From positions 1 to 37,403 of the forward strand of contig JAJUJA010000007.1 in NCBI GenBank assembly GCA_029267355.1: DNA of 37,403 nt. Reading direction: 5' to 3'. The notes under the pieces are model-generated. The model did no database searches. It was given only the letters and a program-made list of their open reading frames with translations, and was not told the origin of the DNA. Source of the stretch: Elusimicrobiota bacterium (GTDB taxonomy: Bacteria > Elusimicrobiota > Elusimicrobia > Elusimicrobiales > UBA9959). The position numbers and the translations under genes were made by a program. Positions 16,974-24,602 of the stretch are shown one piece after another (position 1 is the first letter of the stretch; each line of letters begins with the position of its first letter).

Positions 16974-17381
16974 ATGCAGGAAAATCTATCCAGACCCCAG
17001 GACAAGCTGGTTTTGATAGTTGACGATGATGACAGCATAAGGGAACTCATTGATTTTATCGTCAAGAAAGAAGGATTCAGGACAGAAAAAGTCTCAGACG
17101 GCAAGACAGCTCTTGAAAAGGCGAAAAACCTGAATCCGGATCTCATTCTTCTGGACCTTATGCTCCCGGGATACGGCGGTTTTGAGATCCTCAGAGAGCT
17201 TCAGGCATATGAAACGGCTTCCATACCGATAGTGATCATAACCGGACGCTATGCCGACAGGACCACAGTAGAACTCATAAAACAGGAACCCAATGTAAAA
17301 GAGTTCGTGGAAAAACCCATAAAGGTGAATCTCCTTTCGGCGACAATACACAAAATTTTAAAAACCAGGCCGATTAAATAA
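16974..17381 (+). CDS. Single-domain response regulator (CheY-like)
   Basis: 135 residues, receiver only. The acidic pocket lies in LIVDDDDS (Asp17-19), the phosphoacceptor is Asp61 (LLDLMLPG), with Thr90 (IITGR) and Lys114 (EKP) all in place, so it should be phosphorylatable. No output domain and no cognate kinase are nearby. The ATG at 16974 is chosen because it lies 1 base after the preceding stop; the ORF-track start would overlap that gene. The end overlaps the next start (TAATG). Confidence 0.9.
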   Translation: MQENLSRPQDKLVLIVDDDDSIRELIDFIVKKEGFRTEKVSDGKTALEKAKNLNPDLILLDLMLPGYGGFEILRELQAYETASIPIVIITGRYADRTTVELIKQEPNVKEFVEKPIKVNLLSATIHKILKTRPIK

Positions 17382-18079
17382 TGCAATGGGCGCTGACAAT
17401 GCTTCTTTCTCTGCTTTTCATTCCCGTTAATTTGGCAGTGCTTTTCTCTTTTTCCTGTTTTGCGCCGGTATTTTCTCTCAAAAAAGAGCCTGTATTTTTT
17501 GGAATTGGCATTTTTGCCTTTACAGCGGTTTATTTCAAATTTTCACAGCTTTTTGACAAGCCTTACATACTGGCCCATGAATTAAGCCATGCCCTGGCTG
17601 GATTGGCAAGAGGAAACAAAATAAAAAAAATAAAGGTCGGCTCCAAATCAGGGTATGTTGCCTTCGGCTCAAAGACCGATTTTTGGACCTCCATAGCCCC
17701 GTATATACTGCCCTTTTATTCAATCGCCGCAGCCCTCATATACTTTCTTCTTTCTCTTTTAGCTGACATGGGGCCATGGCGCCCGTTCTTTCTATGCTTA
17801 CAGGGATTTCTGATATCTTTTCACGCTGTAAACACGCTGTCGGTTATGAGCAGCGGCGTGCAAAGCGATTTTAAAAAAACAAAGTCAGTTTTTTTTTCCT
17901 ATATGCTTGTAATATTTCTGAATATGCTTCTGATTGCAATTCTCATAAAGCTTCTCTTCCCGCACTCGGCAGATTTAACTTTATTTCTAAGGAAGTCAGT
18001 TAACAATTTTATTGACATAATCGGTTACGCCGTATTTTACGCCAGAAAAATTTATTTTGCGGCAAAGGGATTGAAGTGA
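17381..18079 (+). CDS. M50-like membrane metalloprotease (HExxH)
   Basis: 232 residues with about six hydrophobic helices. The segment YILAHELSHALAGLARGNKIKKIKVGSKSGYV contains an HExxH zinc motif (His66, Glu67, His70) at the start of a helix, as in the M50B-like site-2 protease family. A later Ser-Asp (QSDFKK, about 162-163) could supply the third ligand. No PDZ domain is present. It overlaps the receiver gene by 1 base and the AsmA-like gene by 4 bases (GTGA), so it is co-translated with both. Substrate unknown; membrane-protein cleavage is inferred from the motif. Confidence 0.75.
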   Translation: MQWALTMLLSLLFIPVNLAVLFSFSCFAPVFSLKKEPVFFGIGIFAFTAVYFKFSQLFDKPYILAHELSHALAGLARGNKIKKIKVGSKSGYVAFGSKTDFWTSIAPYILPFYSIAAALIYFLLSLLADMGPWRPFFLCLQGFLISFHAVNTLSVMSSGVQSDFKKTKSVFFSYMLVIFLNMLLIAILIKLLFPHSADLTLFLRKSVNNFIDIIGYAVFYARKIYFAAKGLK

Positions 18080-20229
18080 AAACAACCAGGAACATTTTAC
18101 GTTACTTTTATCACGGACTGAAATTCCTTTTTATTCTGGCCTGTTTCATAGGCGTTTTTTCATACCTGACATTTTACTATCTGGTAAATCATTATTTTTC
18201 AAGACAGGAAATAAAAGCCATGGTAACAGGTCAGCTTCAGCAGGAGTTTATGAGACCGGCGACCATAGACAGCGTTTTCTTTGACGCCTACGGAAGGATA
18301 CAGATAAAAGGCCTGAAAATATATTCCAAAGACAAGAGCAAATATTTCATATCCTGCTCAAGAATAACCGGAAATTTTTCCCCCTACTCAATGATTTCAG
18401 GCAAGGTCGAAATAAAAAACATAAAGATGATATCGCCTGAAATATTTCTGCGCAGGGACGAGGACGGCAAATGGAGATTTGAAGACATAATAGAGAAATG
18501 GAAAAGCAAAAAAAGCATAGGCGCCATAAGAGTCAACAGCATTTCCGTTGAAGACGGCAACATAACGGTGGATGACATGAAAAACGGGTTGAATCATCAT
18601 TTTGAAAAAATAGATTTTTACGCCGATTTCTCTCAGGATTCTTCCTACTCCAACTTTACCATTTCAACAGAATTTGACAGCGCCTATATTAAAACAAGAA
18701 AAAAGGCTTCCTTTTATCTAAACGCTGATTTTATACGCGCTGGCTCTCTCAAGGACTGTTCTCTGGAAAATATAGAGGCCTCTGTTACGCTGGACGATAA
18801 GATATACTCAGCAAAAGGCGAAATAAAAAATCTTGCCGTCCCGCAGGGCTCGCTGACAGCCGAGTTTCCGTCAACCGACCTTAAAGAGCTGATTTCAATA
18901 AAGGATGAAATATACATACCCAAAACCCAGGCCTGGATAAAATTCTTCTTTACGCCGGATCTCAAAACGTTTAATTTTAATGCCTACTCTCAGAAACTGA
19001 AAACATCCGTCAGCGGCTACTATTCTCTGGGCGATAAAAAGACAGGCTATGATTTCACCTGCAAGGTTGAGAAACTGCCGGCTGAAAAAATAAGAGTTAC
19101 CCTCGCTCCCTATATAAAGAATCCGGCGGGGCTTCTTGACCTGGACATGAGATTCCTTAAGAAAGACGGCGAAAAAAAATGGAACATAAGCGCTTTTTTT
19201 TATGACTCCTCATTTTCAGACCTTGAGAATATAGCCCGCTTTTCAAAAATAAAAGGCAAACTGATACTCAATGACTCATTCAAAGCTTTAAATGTGCTTG
19301 AAGGAGAGGCCGGCGCCGGCAAGTACAAATTCAACAGAATAAACTTCAAGTGGGAGTCGCAGGGAATCAAGGAAAATTTTTATGGTTCTGCGCTTTTTGA
19401 AGGCAAAAAAACGGTTTTTAAGGGAACTATAAAAAACAATGAAAAGCCGGAAAGAAGCGGAGAGTTTTCAATATACTCTCAAAAAGCCGATATTCAGGAA
19501 ATTTCTGGAATGCTGTTTTATATAGCTGAGGCAAAGAAGAAGGCAAATTTAAAGAAGAATTCCGGCAAATATAATTTTATAGGCAAAAAGATGGATATTT
19601 ATTTTTACTCAGATAACTTTGAAAACGCCTACGGCCGCGCCGAAAAAGTATTTTTTCAGGGAATTTTTTCCTCTTTTTCCCCGGACTTCAAGCATATAAC
19701 AGGAGACTTTGCCCTTAAGGCTGAGAAGGGCACGTTTTCAGATGTTCAGGCCAATGCTGAAAAAAACGGCATCTACAATCTTATATCTCTGCCTATTACC
19801 ACTATATACAAGATGAACAGGGCCGGCGTATTCAAGCTTGACTCGCATATAAAAAACATAGATTTTTCGCAGGTCGGCGCGGATTGTTCCCTAAATAATG
19901 GTAAAATAGTATTGAGAAGCTTCTATATAGACGGCAAGGACTTTATGGCTCACACTAGAGGCGAGATGGACTTTCTGGAAGAAAAAACTGATCTTTATGT
20001 GTATGTGCTTAACAACAAATTCAACGCCATGGGCGGCTTGCCGGAGGCCCTTACAGACGCCAAGGGAAGGCCTGCTCTGGCTTTCAGATTAAAAGGCAAA
20101 TTTAAAAACAATGCAGCAAAAATTTTAGACCCGAACGACAATCCTGATATAATAAGAAAGGCCGTTGAAAACGGAGTGAATATCAGAAAGGATAAGTTTT
20201 TATTTTCGGAGGGAAAATGGCAAAAATGA
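18076..20229 (+). CDS. Large AsmA-like membrane-anchored protein
   Basis: 717 residues with an N-terminal membrane helix (about 14-35) and a long, beta-rich extracytoplasmic part. The opening (RPATIDSVFFDAYGRIQIKGLKIYS ... WRFEDIIEKW) and the C-terminal portion (GVFKLDSHIKNIDFSQVGADCSLNNGKIVLRSFYIDG, then MAHTRGEMDFLEEKTDLYVYV) are typical of AsmA/TamB-related proteins that span or line the periplasm. The start is GTG, overlapping the M50-like stop (GTGA). The 3' end overlaps pyrE by 13 bases. Lipid transport or outer-membrane assembly is the family expectation. Confidence 0.75.
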   Translation: MKTTRNILRYFYHGLKFLFILACFIGVFSYLTFYYLVNHYFSRQEIKAMVTGQLQQEFMRPATIDSVFFDAYGRIQIKGLKIYSKDKSKYFISCSRITGNFSPYSMISGKVEIKNIKMISPEIFLRRDEDGKWRFEDIIEKWKSKKSIGAIRVNSISVEDGNITVDDMKNGLNHHFEKIDFYADFSQDSSYSNFTISTEFDSAYIKTRKKASFYLNADFIRAGSLKDCSLENIEASVTLDDKIYSAKGEIKNLAVPQGSLTAEFPSTDLKELISIKDEIYIPKTQAWIKFFFTPDLKTFNFNAYSQKLKTSVSGYYSLGDKKTGYDFTCKVEKLPAEKIRVTLAPYIKNPAGLLDLDMRFLKKDGEKKWNISAFFYDSSFSDLENIARFSKIKGKLILNDSFKALNVLEGEAGAGKYKFNRINFKWESQGIKENFYGSALFEGKKTVFKGTIKNNEKPERSGEFSIYSQKADIQEISGMLFYIAEAKKKANLKKNSGKYNFIGKKMDIYFYSDNFENAYGRAEKVFFQGIFSSFSPDFKHITGDFALKAEKGTFSDVQANAEKNGIYNLISLPITTIYKMNRAGVFKLDSHIKNIDFSQVGADCSLNNGKIVLRSFYIDGKDFMAHTRGEMDFLEEKTDLYVYVLNNKFNAMGGLPEALTDAKGRPALAFRLKGKFKNNAAKILDPNDNPDIIRKAVENGVNIRKDKFLFSEGKWQK

Positions 20230-20792
20230 AATTCGACATAGTTTCGGTGCTGGAAGAACACGGCGCTATACTTTCGGGGCATTTCCAGCTTCCTAACGGT
20301 TTCCACTCTCAAACTTATATACAAACTTCAGCGGTGCTGCAATACCCGCATATAGCGCAGAAAATAGCCAAGGAAATGGCGGAGAAATTCCCTCAGGAAG
20401 TTAATGTCGTAATATCATCATCGCCGGCTTCTCTCGCTCTTGGACAGGAGATAGCGAGAATAAAAAAGGCAAGGTCTATCTTTGCGGAAAGGTCCAACGG
20501 GGTGACTGTTCTTAAGCGCGATTTTAAAATAAATGAAGGCGAAAAAGTGCTGGTCGTTGACGATGTCTTTAATACGGGAAAACTCTGCAATGAGGCGATC
20601 TCTCTGGCCAGAAACTTCAAGGCCAAGGTCATAGGCATAGCCGCAATAGTAGACCGCTCTGACGGAGAGCCGACCGTATCCGTTCCTCTCAGGGCGCTTA
20701 TATCCTATCCGCTTGAGCTTTATCATCCGGATAACTGCCCGATGTGCGCTCAAAAAATTCCACTGACGGTAATACAGAGCAATAACAGGTGA
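20217..20792 (+). CDS. pyrE: Orotate phosphoribosyltransferase
   Basis: Pyrimidine synthesis: orotate + PRPP to OMP. The 191 residues contain the PRPP loop VLVVDDVFNTGKLCNEA (about 111-127) and the N-terminal LSGHFQLPNGFHSQTYIQ. The C-terminal HPDNCPMCAQKIPL, with a CxxC, is typical of the Thermus/archaeal-type PyrE rather than the E. coli type. The start at 20217 is preferred over the ATG at 20226 because GGAGGG lies 4-5 nt upstream; it overlaps the AsmA-like gene by 13 bases. No other pyr genes are in the window. Confidence 0.92.
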   Translation: MAKMKFDIVSVLEEHGAILSGHFQLPNGFHSQTYIQTSAVLQYPHIAQKIAKEMAEKFPQEVNVVISSSPASLALGQEIARIKKARSIFAERSNGVTVLKRDFKINEGEKVLVVDDVFNTGKLCNEAISLARNFKAKVIGIAAIVDRSDGEPTVSVPLRALISYPLELYHPDNCPMCAQKIPLTVIQSNNR

Positions 20793-20793
20793 T

Positions 20794-21573
20794 ATGAAAG
20801 CATCTCATATCGCTTTAATAAGCGATTTTGGAACCAATGACCCTTTTGTAGCCGCCATGAAAGGCGTTATTCTGTCAAAAAATCCGAAAGTTTCAATAAT
20901 AGATATAACTCACAATATCCCGCCTCAGGATATTAAAACTTGCGCTTTTTACCTTATGGTAACGCTTGAGTATATGCCCAAGAACACGCTTTTTCTGGCC
21001 GTGGTTGACCCGTATGTCGGGACAGGAAGAGCTTCTCTTTGGATAAAGACAAAAAATTACCAGTTCATAACTCCAGACAACGGGATAATAAGCTGGATAG
21101 AAGAAAAGGAAAAAATAGAGCAGGCAAGAGCCCTGAACAATTCCTCAATGTTTCTTGAAAAAATAAGCATGACCTTCCACGGCAGAGACATACTGGCTCC
21201 TGCCGCTGCTGTCATAGCAAAAGGCATAAGGGAAGAAAAGATAGGCCCTGTTTTCCCGCATTATAGGAAGTTTCCATATCCCCACCCGCAAAGGACCGGC
21301 AATAAGGTAAGCGGAGAAGTCATAGCCATAGATCATTTCGGCAATGCCATAACGAACATAACAAGGGAATACATAACTATAAATTCGGTTTTTACGCTGG
21401 CCGGCAAAACAATTATCGGTCTGAAACCCAATTATGCTTCAGTTGAGGAAAAAACGCCTTTGTGTCTCATCGGCGCTTATGATTTCCTGGAATTCTCGGT
21501 AAGAAACGGCAGTTTCTCAAAGCAGTATAATGTAAAAAGCGGCGACAAGGTAGAAGCGATAGTTGAGATTTGA
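20794..21573 (+). CDS. SAM hydroxide adenosyltransferase (DUF62 family)
   Basis: 259 residues of the family that hydrolyses S-adenosylmethionine to adenosine and methionine, related to fluorinase and chlorinase. Signatures are ISDFGTNDPFVAAMKGVI (9-26), AVVDPYVGTGRAS, MTFHGRDILAPAAAVIA and IDHFGNAITNI. In VDPYVGT a Tyr replaces the Gly that I recall as usual at that position. It starts 1 base after the pyrE stop. It closes the chain that begins with the RAM-domain gene. Confidence 0.9.
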   Translation: MKASHIALISDFGTNDPFVAAMKGVILSKNPKVSIIDITHNIPPQDIKTCAFYLMVTLEYMPKNTLFLAVVDPYVGTGRASLWIKTKNYQFITPDNGIISWIEEKEKIEQARALNNSSMFLEKISMTFHGRDILAPAAAVIAKGIREEKIGPVFPHYRKFPYPHPQRTGNKVSGEVIAIDHFGNAITNITREYITINSVFTLAGKTIIGLKPNYASVEEKTPLCLIGAYDFLEFSVRNGSFSKQYNVKSGDKVEAIVEI

Positions 21574-21584
21574 CAAGCGCCGTA

Positions 21585-21614
21585 TTGCCATTAAACCCCA
21601 AAATTTTGTTTAAT
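21585..21614 (+). promoter_or_regulatory. Candidate tRNA-Phe promoter
   Basis: TTGCCA (21585-21590), 18-nt spacer, TTTAAT (21609-21614); each box matches 5 of 6 consensus bases. A start near 21621 would leave a leader of about 19 nt that contains a small hairpin (CGGCT-AAT-AGCCG, 21623-21635) just before the tRNA. Confidence 0.45.
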
Positions 21615-21639
21615 ACTATTATCGGCTAATAGCCGTGTT

Positions 21640-21711
21640 GCCGCGGTAGCTCAGTGGTAGAGCACTGGTCTGAAAAACCAGGTGTCGTTGGTTCGATCCC
21701 AACCCGCGGCA
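21640..21711 (+). tRNA. tRNA-Phe (GAA)
   Basis: Folds as a 72-nt tRNA without encoded CCA. Acceptor GCCGCGG pairs with CCGCGGC, followed by discriminator A. The D arm is GCTC-AGTGGTA-GAGC. The anticodon arm is CTGGT-CTGAAAA-ACCAG with GAA at 21672-21674. The T loop is TTCGATC. The next gene starts only 14 nt after the tRNA, so tRNA and mRNA probably share a transcript that must be cut at the tRNA 3' end. Confidence 0.96.
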
Positions 21712-21725
21712 ACTTTAATTTTCTT

Positions 21726-22091
21726 ATGGAACACAAGATTCTTATAGCAGATGACGACTCGGACATGCTTGATCTTTTGTCTGAGATGCTTTCCGGCGAG
21801 GGCTATCTGGTCATTAAAGCCGGCGACGGAGATGAAGCTATTTTGAAAGCAAAAAAAGAGCTTCCTTCTCTTATAATGCTGGATATACATATGCCTAATA
21901 AAAACGGCATACAAACCCTGAAAGAAATTAAATCAGATCCCATGTTAAAAAGTATCCCCGTCATTATGCTGACGGTGGAAGGAAGCCCATCGGACATACA
22001 GCATTGCATGATTTACGGCGCCAATACCTATATAACAAAACCGGCAAAAAAAGAAGACATACTTAAAACGGTAAAAAACCAGCTTATATAA
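21726..22091 (+). CDS. Single-domain response regulator (CheY-like)
   Basis: 121 residues, receiver only: IADDDSD (acidic pocket, Asp9-11), Asp53 (IMLDIHMP), Thr83 (MLTVEG) and Lys105 (TKPAKK) are all present. The ORF-track start lies inside the tRNA and is wrong; the ATG at 21726 fits the receiver fold exactly. It is 14 nt behind tRNA-Phe and overlaps the rRNA methyltransferase gene by 1 base (TAATG). No kinase is adjacent. It is the second orphan receiver in the window. Confidence 0.9.
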   Translation: MEHKILIADDDSDMLDLLSEMLSGEGYLVIKAGDGDEAILKAKKELPSLIMLDIHMPNKNGIQTLKEIKSDPMLKSIPVIMLTVEGSPSDIQHCMIYGANTYITKPAKKEDILKTVKNQLI

Positions 22092-23269
22092 TGGAAACTC
22101 TCAAGCTTAAAAATCCGTTCAATAACCGGCTCAAGGGCGGGCATTGGTGGATTTTTTCAAATGAGCTTGAAAAAGTCAGAACCGACATAAAGCCCGGGGA
22201 GATATGCCGCTTTGAATATTCTTCAGGCGCGCCTTGCGGCATCGGTTTTTTTAATCCGCACAGTCTTATAAGCGGCAGACTGCTTATAAAAAACTCATAC
22301 TCTCTTGACGAAAACTTCGTAAAAGACAGAATAGCCGCGGCCTTTGAATACAGAAAATCTCTTGGGCTTGAAAAATATTGCAGACTATTCTTTGGCGAAT
22401 CGGACTTCATAGGCGGCCTTGTCATAGACAGATACGGCGATGTCTTTTGCGTTCAGCTCATTTCCGCAGGAGCCGACCTTTTAAGCGAAAAGATTGTAAA
22501 AGCTATCAATGAGCTTTTTTCCCCAAAAGCCGTTATAGTAAAAAGAGACCATCAATACAGGCATCTTGAAGGCATTGAAAAAAAAGAAGAAGAAATACAC
22601 GGCAAACTGCCCAAAAAAGTAGTTATAGAAGAAAACGGCTGCAAATATCATGTAGATTTGGCCGCAGGACAGAAAACCGGCTGGTATTTTGATCAAAGAG
22701 AAAACAGAGAATTTCTGTCGCCCTTTTTCAAAGGGAGAAAAGTGCTGGACCTCTACTGCTACACCGGCTCCTTTTCAATACTTGCCGCTAAAAGCGGCGC
22801 TGAAATAGTCTGGGGCGTTGATTCAAGCGAAAAAGCCGTAGAGCTGGCTAGAGAAAACGTCAAACTGAACAAATTGAATGAAGATAAAGTAATTTTTGAG
22901 AAATCAGACGCGGAAAAAATGCTTTCAGCGCTGGAAAACGGCGAACTGCCGGAAAAGCCGGATTTTATACTTCTGGACCCTCCAAATTTTATAAGAAGCA
23001 AAAAAAATTCAGCTCAGGCAGAAAAGCTTTATGCCAGGCTTCTTTCCAAGGCCTTAAAAGCCCTGCCCTCGGGCGGATATGCCGCATTTTCAACCTGTTC
23101 ACAGCATATTTCCCCTTTTACCTTTGAGGAGATAATAAAAAACGCCGCAGCCATAGCTTCCAGAAAAACTTTTCTGCTTGAAAGAAGATATCAGTCAAAA
23201 GACCATCCCATACTGGCCGGAATGGAAGAAACCAGATACCTTAATTTTTCTCTCTTAAAGGTCAGATAG
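22091..23269 (+). CDS. rlmI: RlmI-like class I SAM-dependent rRNA methyltransferase
   Basis: 392 residues. The N-terminal PUA-like domain (LKLKNPFNNRLKGGHWWIFSNEL, about 4-70) is followed by a middle domain and a Rossmann methyltransferase. SAM motif I is KVLDLYCYTGSFSILAA, motif IV is FILLDPPNF, and the motif STCSQH carries the Cys expected for 5-methylcytosine chemistry. The order matches RlmI, which modifies a cytosine in 23S rRNA in E. coli; the exact target here is not known. It overlaps the receiver gene by 1 base. A short GC hairpin follows the stop. Confidence 0.87.
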   Translation: METLKLKNPFNNRLKGGHWWIFSNELEKVRTDIKPGEICRFEYSSGAPCGIGFFNPHSLISGRLLIKNSYSLDENFVKDRIAAAFEYRKSLGLEKYCRLFFGESDFIGGLVIDRYGDVFCVQLISAGADLLSEKIVKAINELFSPKAVIVKRDHQYRHLEGIEKKEEEIHGKLPKKVVIEENGCKYHVDLAAGQKTGWYFDQRENREFLSPFFKGRKVLDLYCYTGSFSILAAKSGAEIVWGVDSSEKAVELARENVKLNKLNEDKVIFEKSDAEKMLSALENGELPEKPDFILLDPPNFIRSKKNSAQAEKLYARLLSKALKALPSGGYAAFSTCSQHISPFTFEEIIKNAAAIASRKTFLLERRYQSKDHPILAGMEETRYLNFSLLKVR

Positions 23270-23278
23270 AACTCATCT

Positions 23279-23292
23279 GGGCCTTTTGGCCC
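23279..23292 (+). terminator. Weak hairpin after the RlmI-like gene
   Basis: GGGCC-TTTT-GGCCC, a 5-bp stem with a 4-base loop, 9 bases after the stop. No U-run follows, so it is at best a weak terminator. Confidence 0.3.
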
Positions 23293-23334
23293 TTGCCGGT
23301 CAATCCGCAAAAGGTAGAATATAATTATAATTAT
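23293..23334 (+). promoter_or_regulatory. Candidate promoter and 14-bp palindrome before the deiminase gene
   Basis: TTGCCG (23293-23298), 16-nt spacer, TAGAAT (23315-23320). Directly after lies a perfect palindrome, ATAATTATAATTAT (23321-23334), which also contains -10-like boxes. The palindrome is AT-only, so it may be chance or the site of a Fur/PerR-like regulator. Confidence 0.35.
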
Positions 23335-23366
23335 GCCGTTTTACTCATCAAAATTCGGAGAAATCT

Positions 23367-24602
23367 ATGAATAAACAAACTTCCCTGATCCCGCTGTTTT
23401 TATTGACAATGTTTTCAGTCTCTTTCTCAGCCGATATTTCCAAGCCTTTGCCGAACTGGATAGATCCCAACAGGGAAACGCCTGACGGGAAAGGCCCCTT
23501 TCTCCTTGATAGAAGGCTCGCCGTGCCGGCAAGTTTCAGAATTCCCGCGGAATATGAACCGGTATCTGCGGTGGTCCTTTCATGGGCGGGATATACAGAT
23601 ATGCTGGCCAAAATAGCAAGAGCTGCCTGCGTCAACGGAAAAGCCTCTGTGTGGATAAATGCCGCGCCGCAATCAATAAGCGGGCTTGATTCACAATGCT
23701 GGCAAAAAATACCGGCTCCTGTGGACACCGTCTGGGTCAGAGATTACGGTCCTTTCGGCCTTTCAGATGCCGGCACAAAACCCGGCATAGTTGATACTGT
23801 TTACAGGCATTATCAGTACAGGAGAAATGATGACGCTATTCCCATGGCGGTCGGCAAAGCCAAAAATATACCCGTCTATCAAACCGAGTTGATACTGGAC
23901 GGCGGGAATTTTATGGTGGATTCATACGGCAATCTGTTCATGACTGAAAGAACATACATCTGGAACTCAGGGATGAGCAAAGAGCAGGTTGATGAAGAGT
24001 TGAAAAAAGCTTTCAAGGTAAAAAATATATATGTCTTTGAATATGCCGGCTTTCCAAAGGAGCCCAAAGACGGCACAGGACACATAGATATGTTTATGAA
24101 GCTCTTAAATGACCATACGGTACTTATCGCCATAGCCGAACAGGAGCCCTTTAAGAGCAATTCTCAAAAAGCAATTAATTTTTTCAAAAACAAAACAGCT
24201 CCGGACGGACATCCTTACAAAGTTATAACTGTCAAGGGCTGGTATGAAGACTCCGGCTGGAGCGGCGGAACATGGTACACTTATACGAATTCCCTGATAG
24301 TTAATTCAACGGTCATAATGCCGGCCTACTCAGGCCATGATCAGGAAAATGCGGCCGCCGAAAATGCCTATAAGCAGGGCATACCCGGCGTGACTGTGGT
24401 GCAGGTAAATTCCGACGATTCCATAGTTTCAGGCGGCTCCATACACTGCGTAACGCAAACAATACCAAGGTATTCGGCAAAATCTGTTCCCCCTTCGATT
24501 TTGCTCAATAATCCTGAAGGCGAAGCTTACGATATGCAGCCTGAAATAGGAGAGTTTTCCCAATCAGAGCTTTTGAGAAAATTGACGGAATTTAAATTCT
24601 AA
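23367..24602 (+). CDS. Exported agmatine/peptidylarginine deiminase-family protein
   Basis: 411 residues with a signal peptide (about 1-21, SFSA-D). The rest is a guanidine-group deiminase (PAD_porph/agmatine deiminase family). Asp126 (WVRDYGPF), GGNF (179-182), His239 and Asp241 (GTGHIDM) and Cys361 (GGSIHCVTQ) form the complete catalytic set. Agmatine deiminases are usually cytoplasmic; an exported form resembles the Porphyromonas peptidylarginine deiminase in location. It could act on peptides, arginine or agmatine outside the cytoplasm. GGAG precedes the start. It is a single-gene unit, convergent with the NapH-like gene (4-base overlap). Substrate is unresolved. Confidence 0.85.
   Translation: MNKQTSLIPLFLLTMFSVSFSADISKPLPNWIDPNRETPDGKGPFLLDRRLAVPASFRIPAEYEPVSAVVLSWAGYTDMLAKIARAACVNGKASVWINAAPQSISGLDSQCWQKIPAPVDTVWVRDYGPFGLSDAGTKPGIVDTVYRHYQYRRNDDAIPMAVGKAKNIPVYQTELILDGGNFMVDSYGNLFMTERTYIWNSGMSKEQVDEELKKAFKVKNIYVFEYAGFPKEPKDGTGHIDMFMKLLNDHTVLIAIAEQEPFKSNSQKAINFFKNKTAPDGHPYKVITVKGWYEDSGWSGGTWYTYTNSLIVNSTVIMPAYSGHDQENAAAENAYKQGIPGVTVVQVNSDDSIVSGGSIHCVTQTIPRYSAKSVPPSILLNNPEGEAYDMQPEIGEFSQSELLRKLTEFKF

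Noticed and set aside
21654-21725. N-terminal 24 residues of the receiver ORF as given in the track
   Set aside because: They are a translation of the tRNA-Phe gene; the receiver fold begins at the ATG at 21726.
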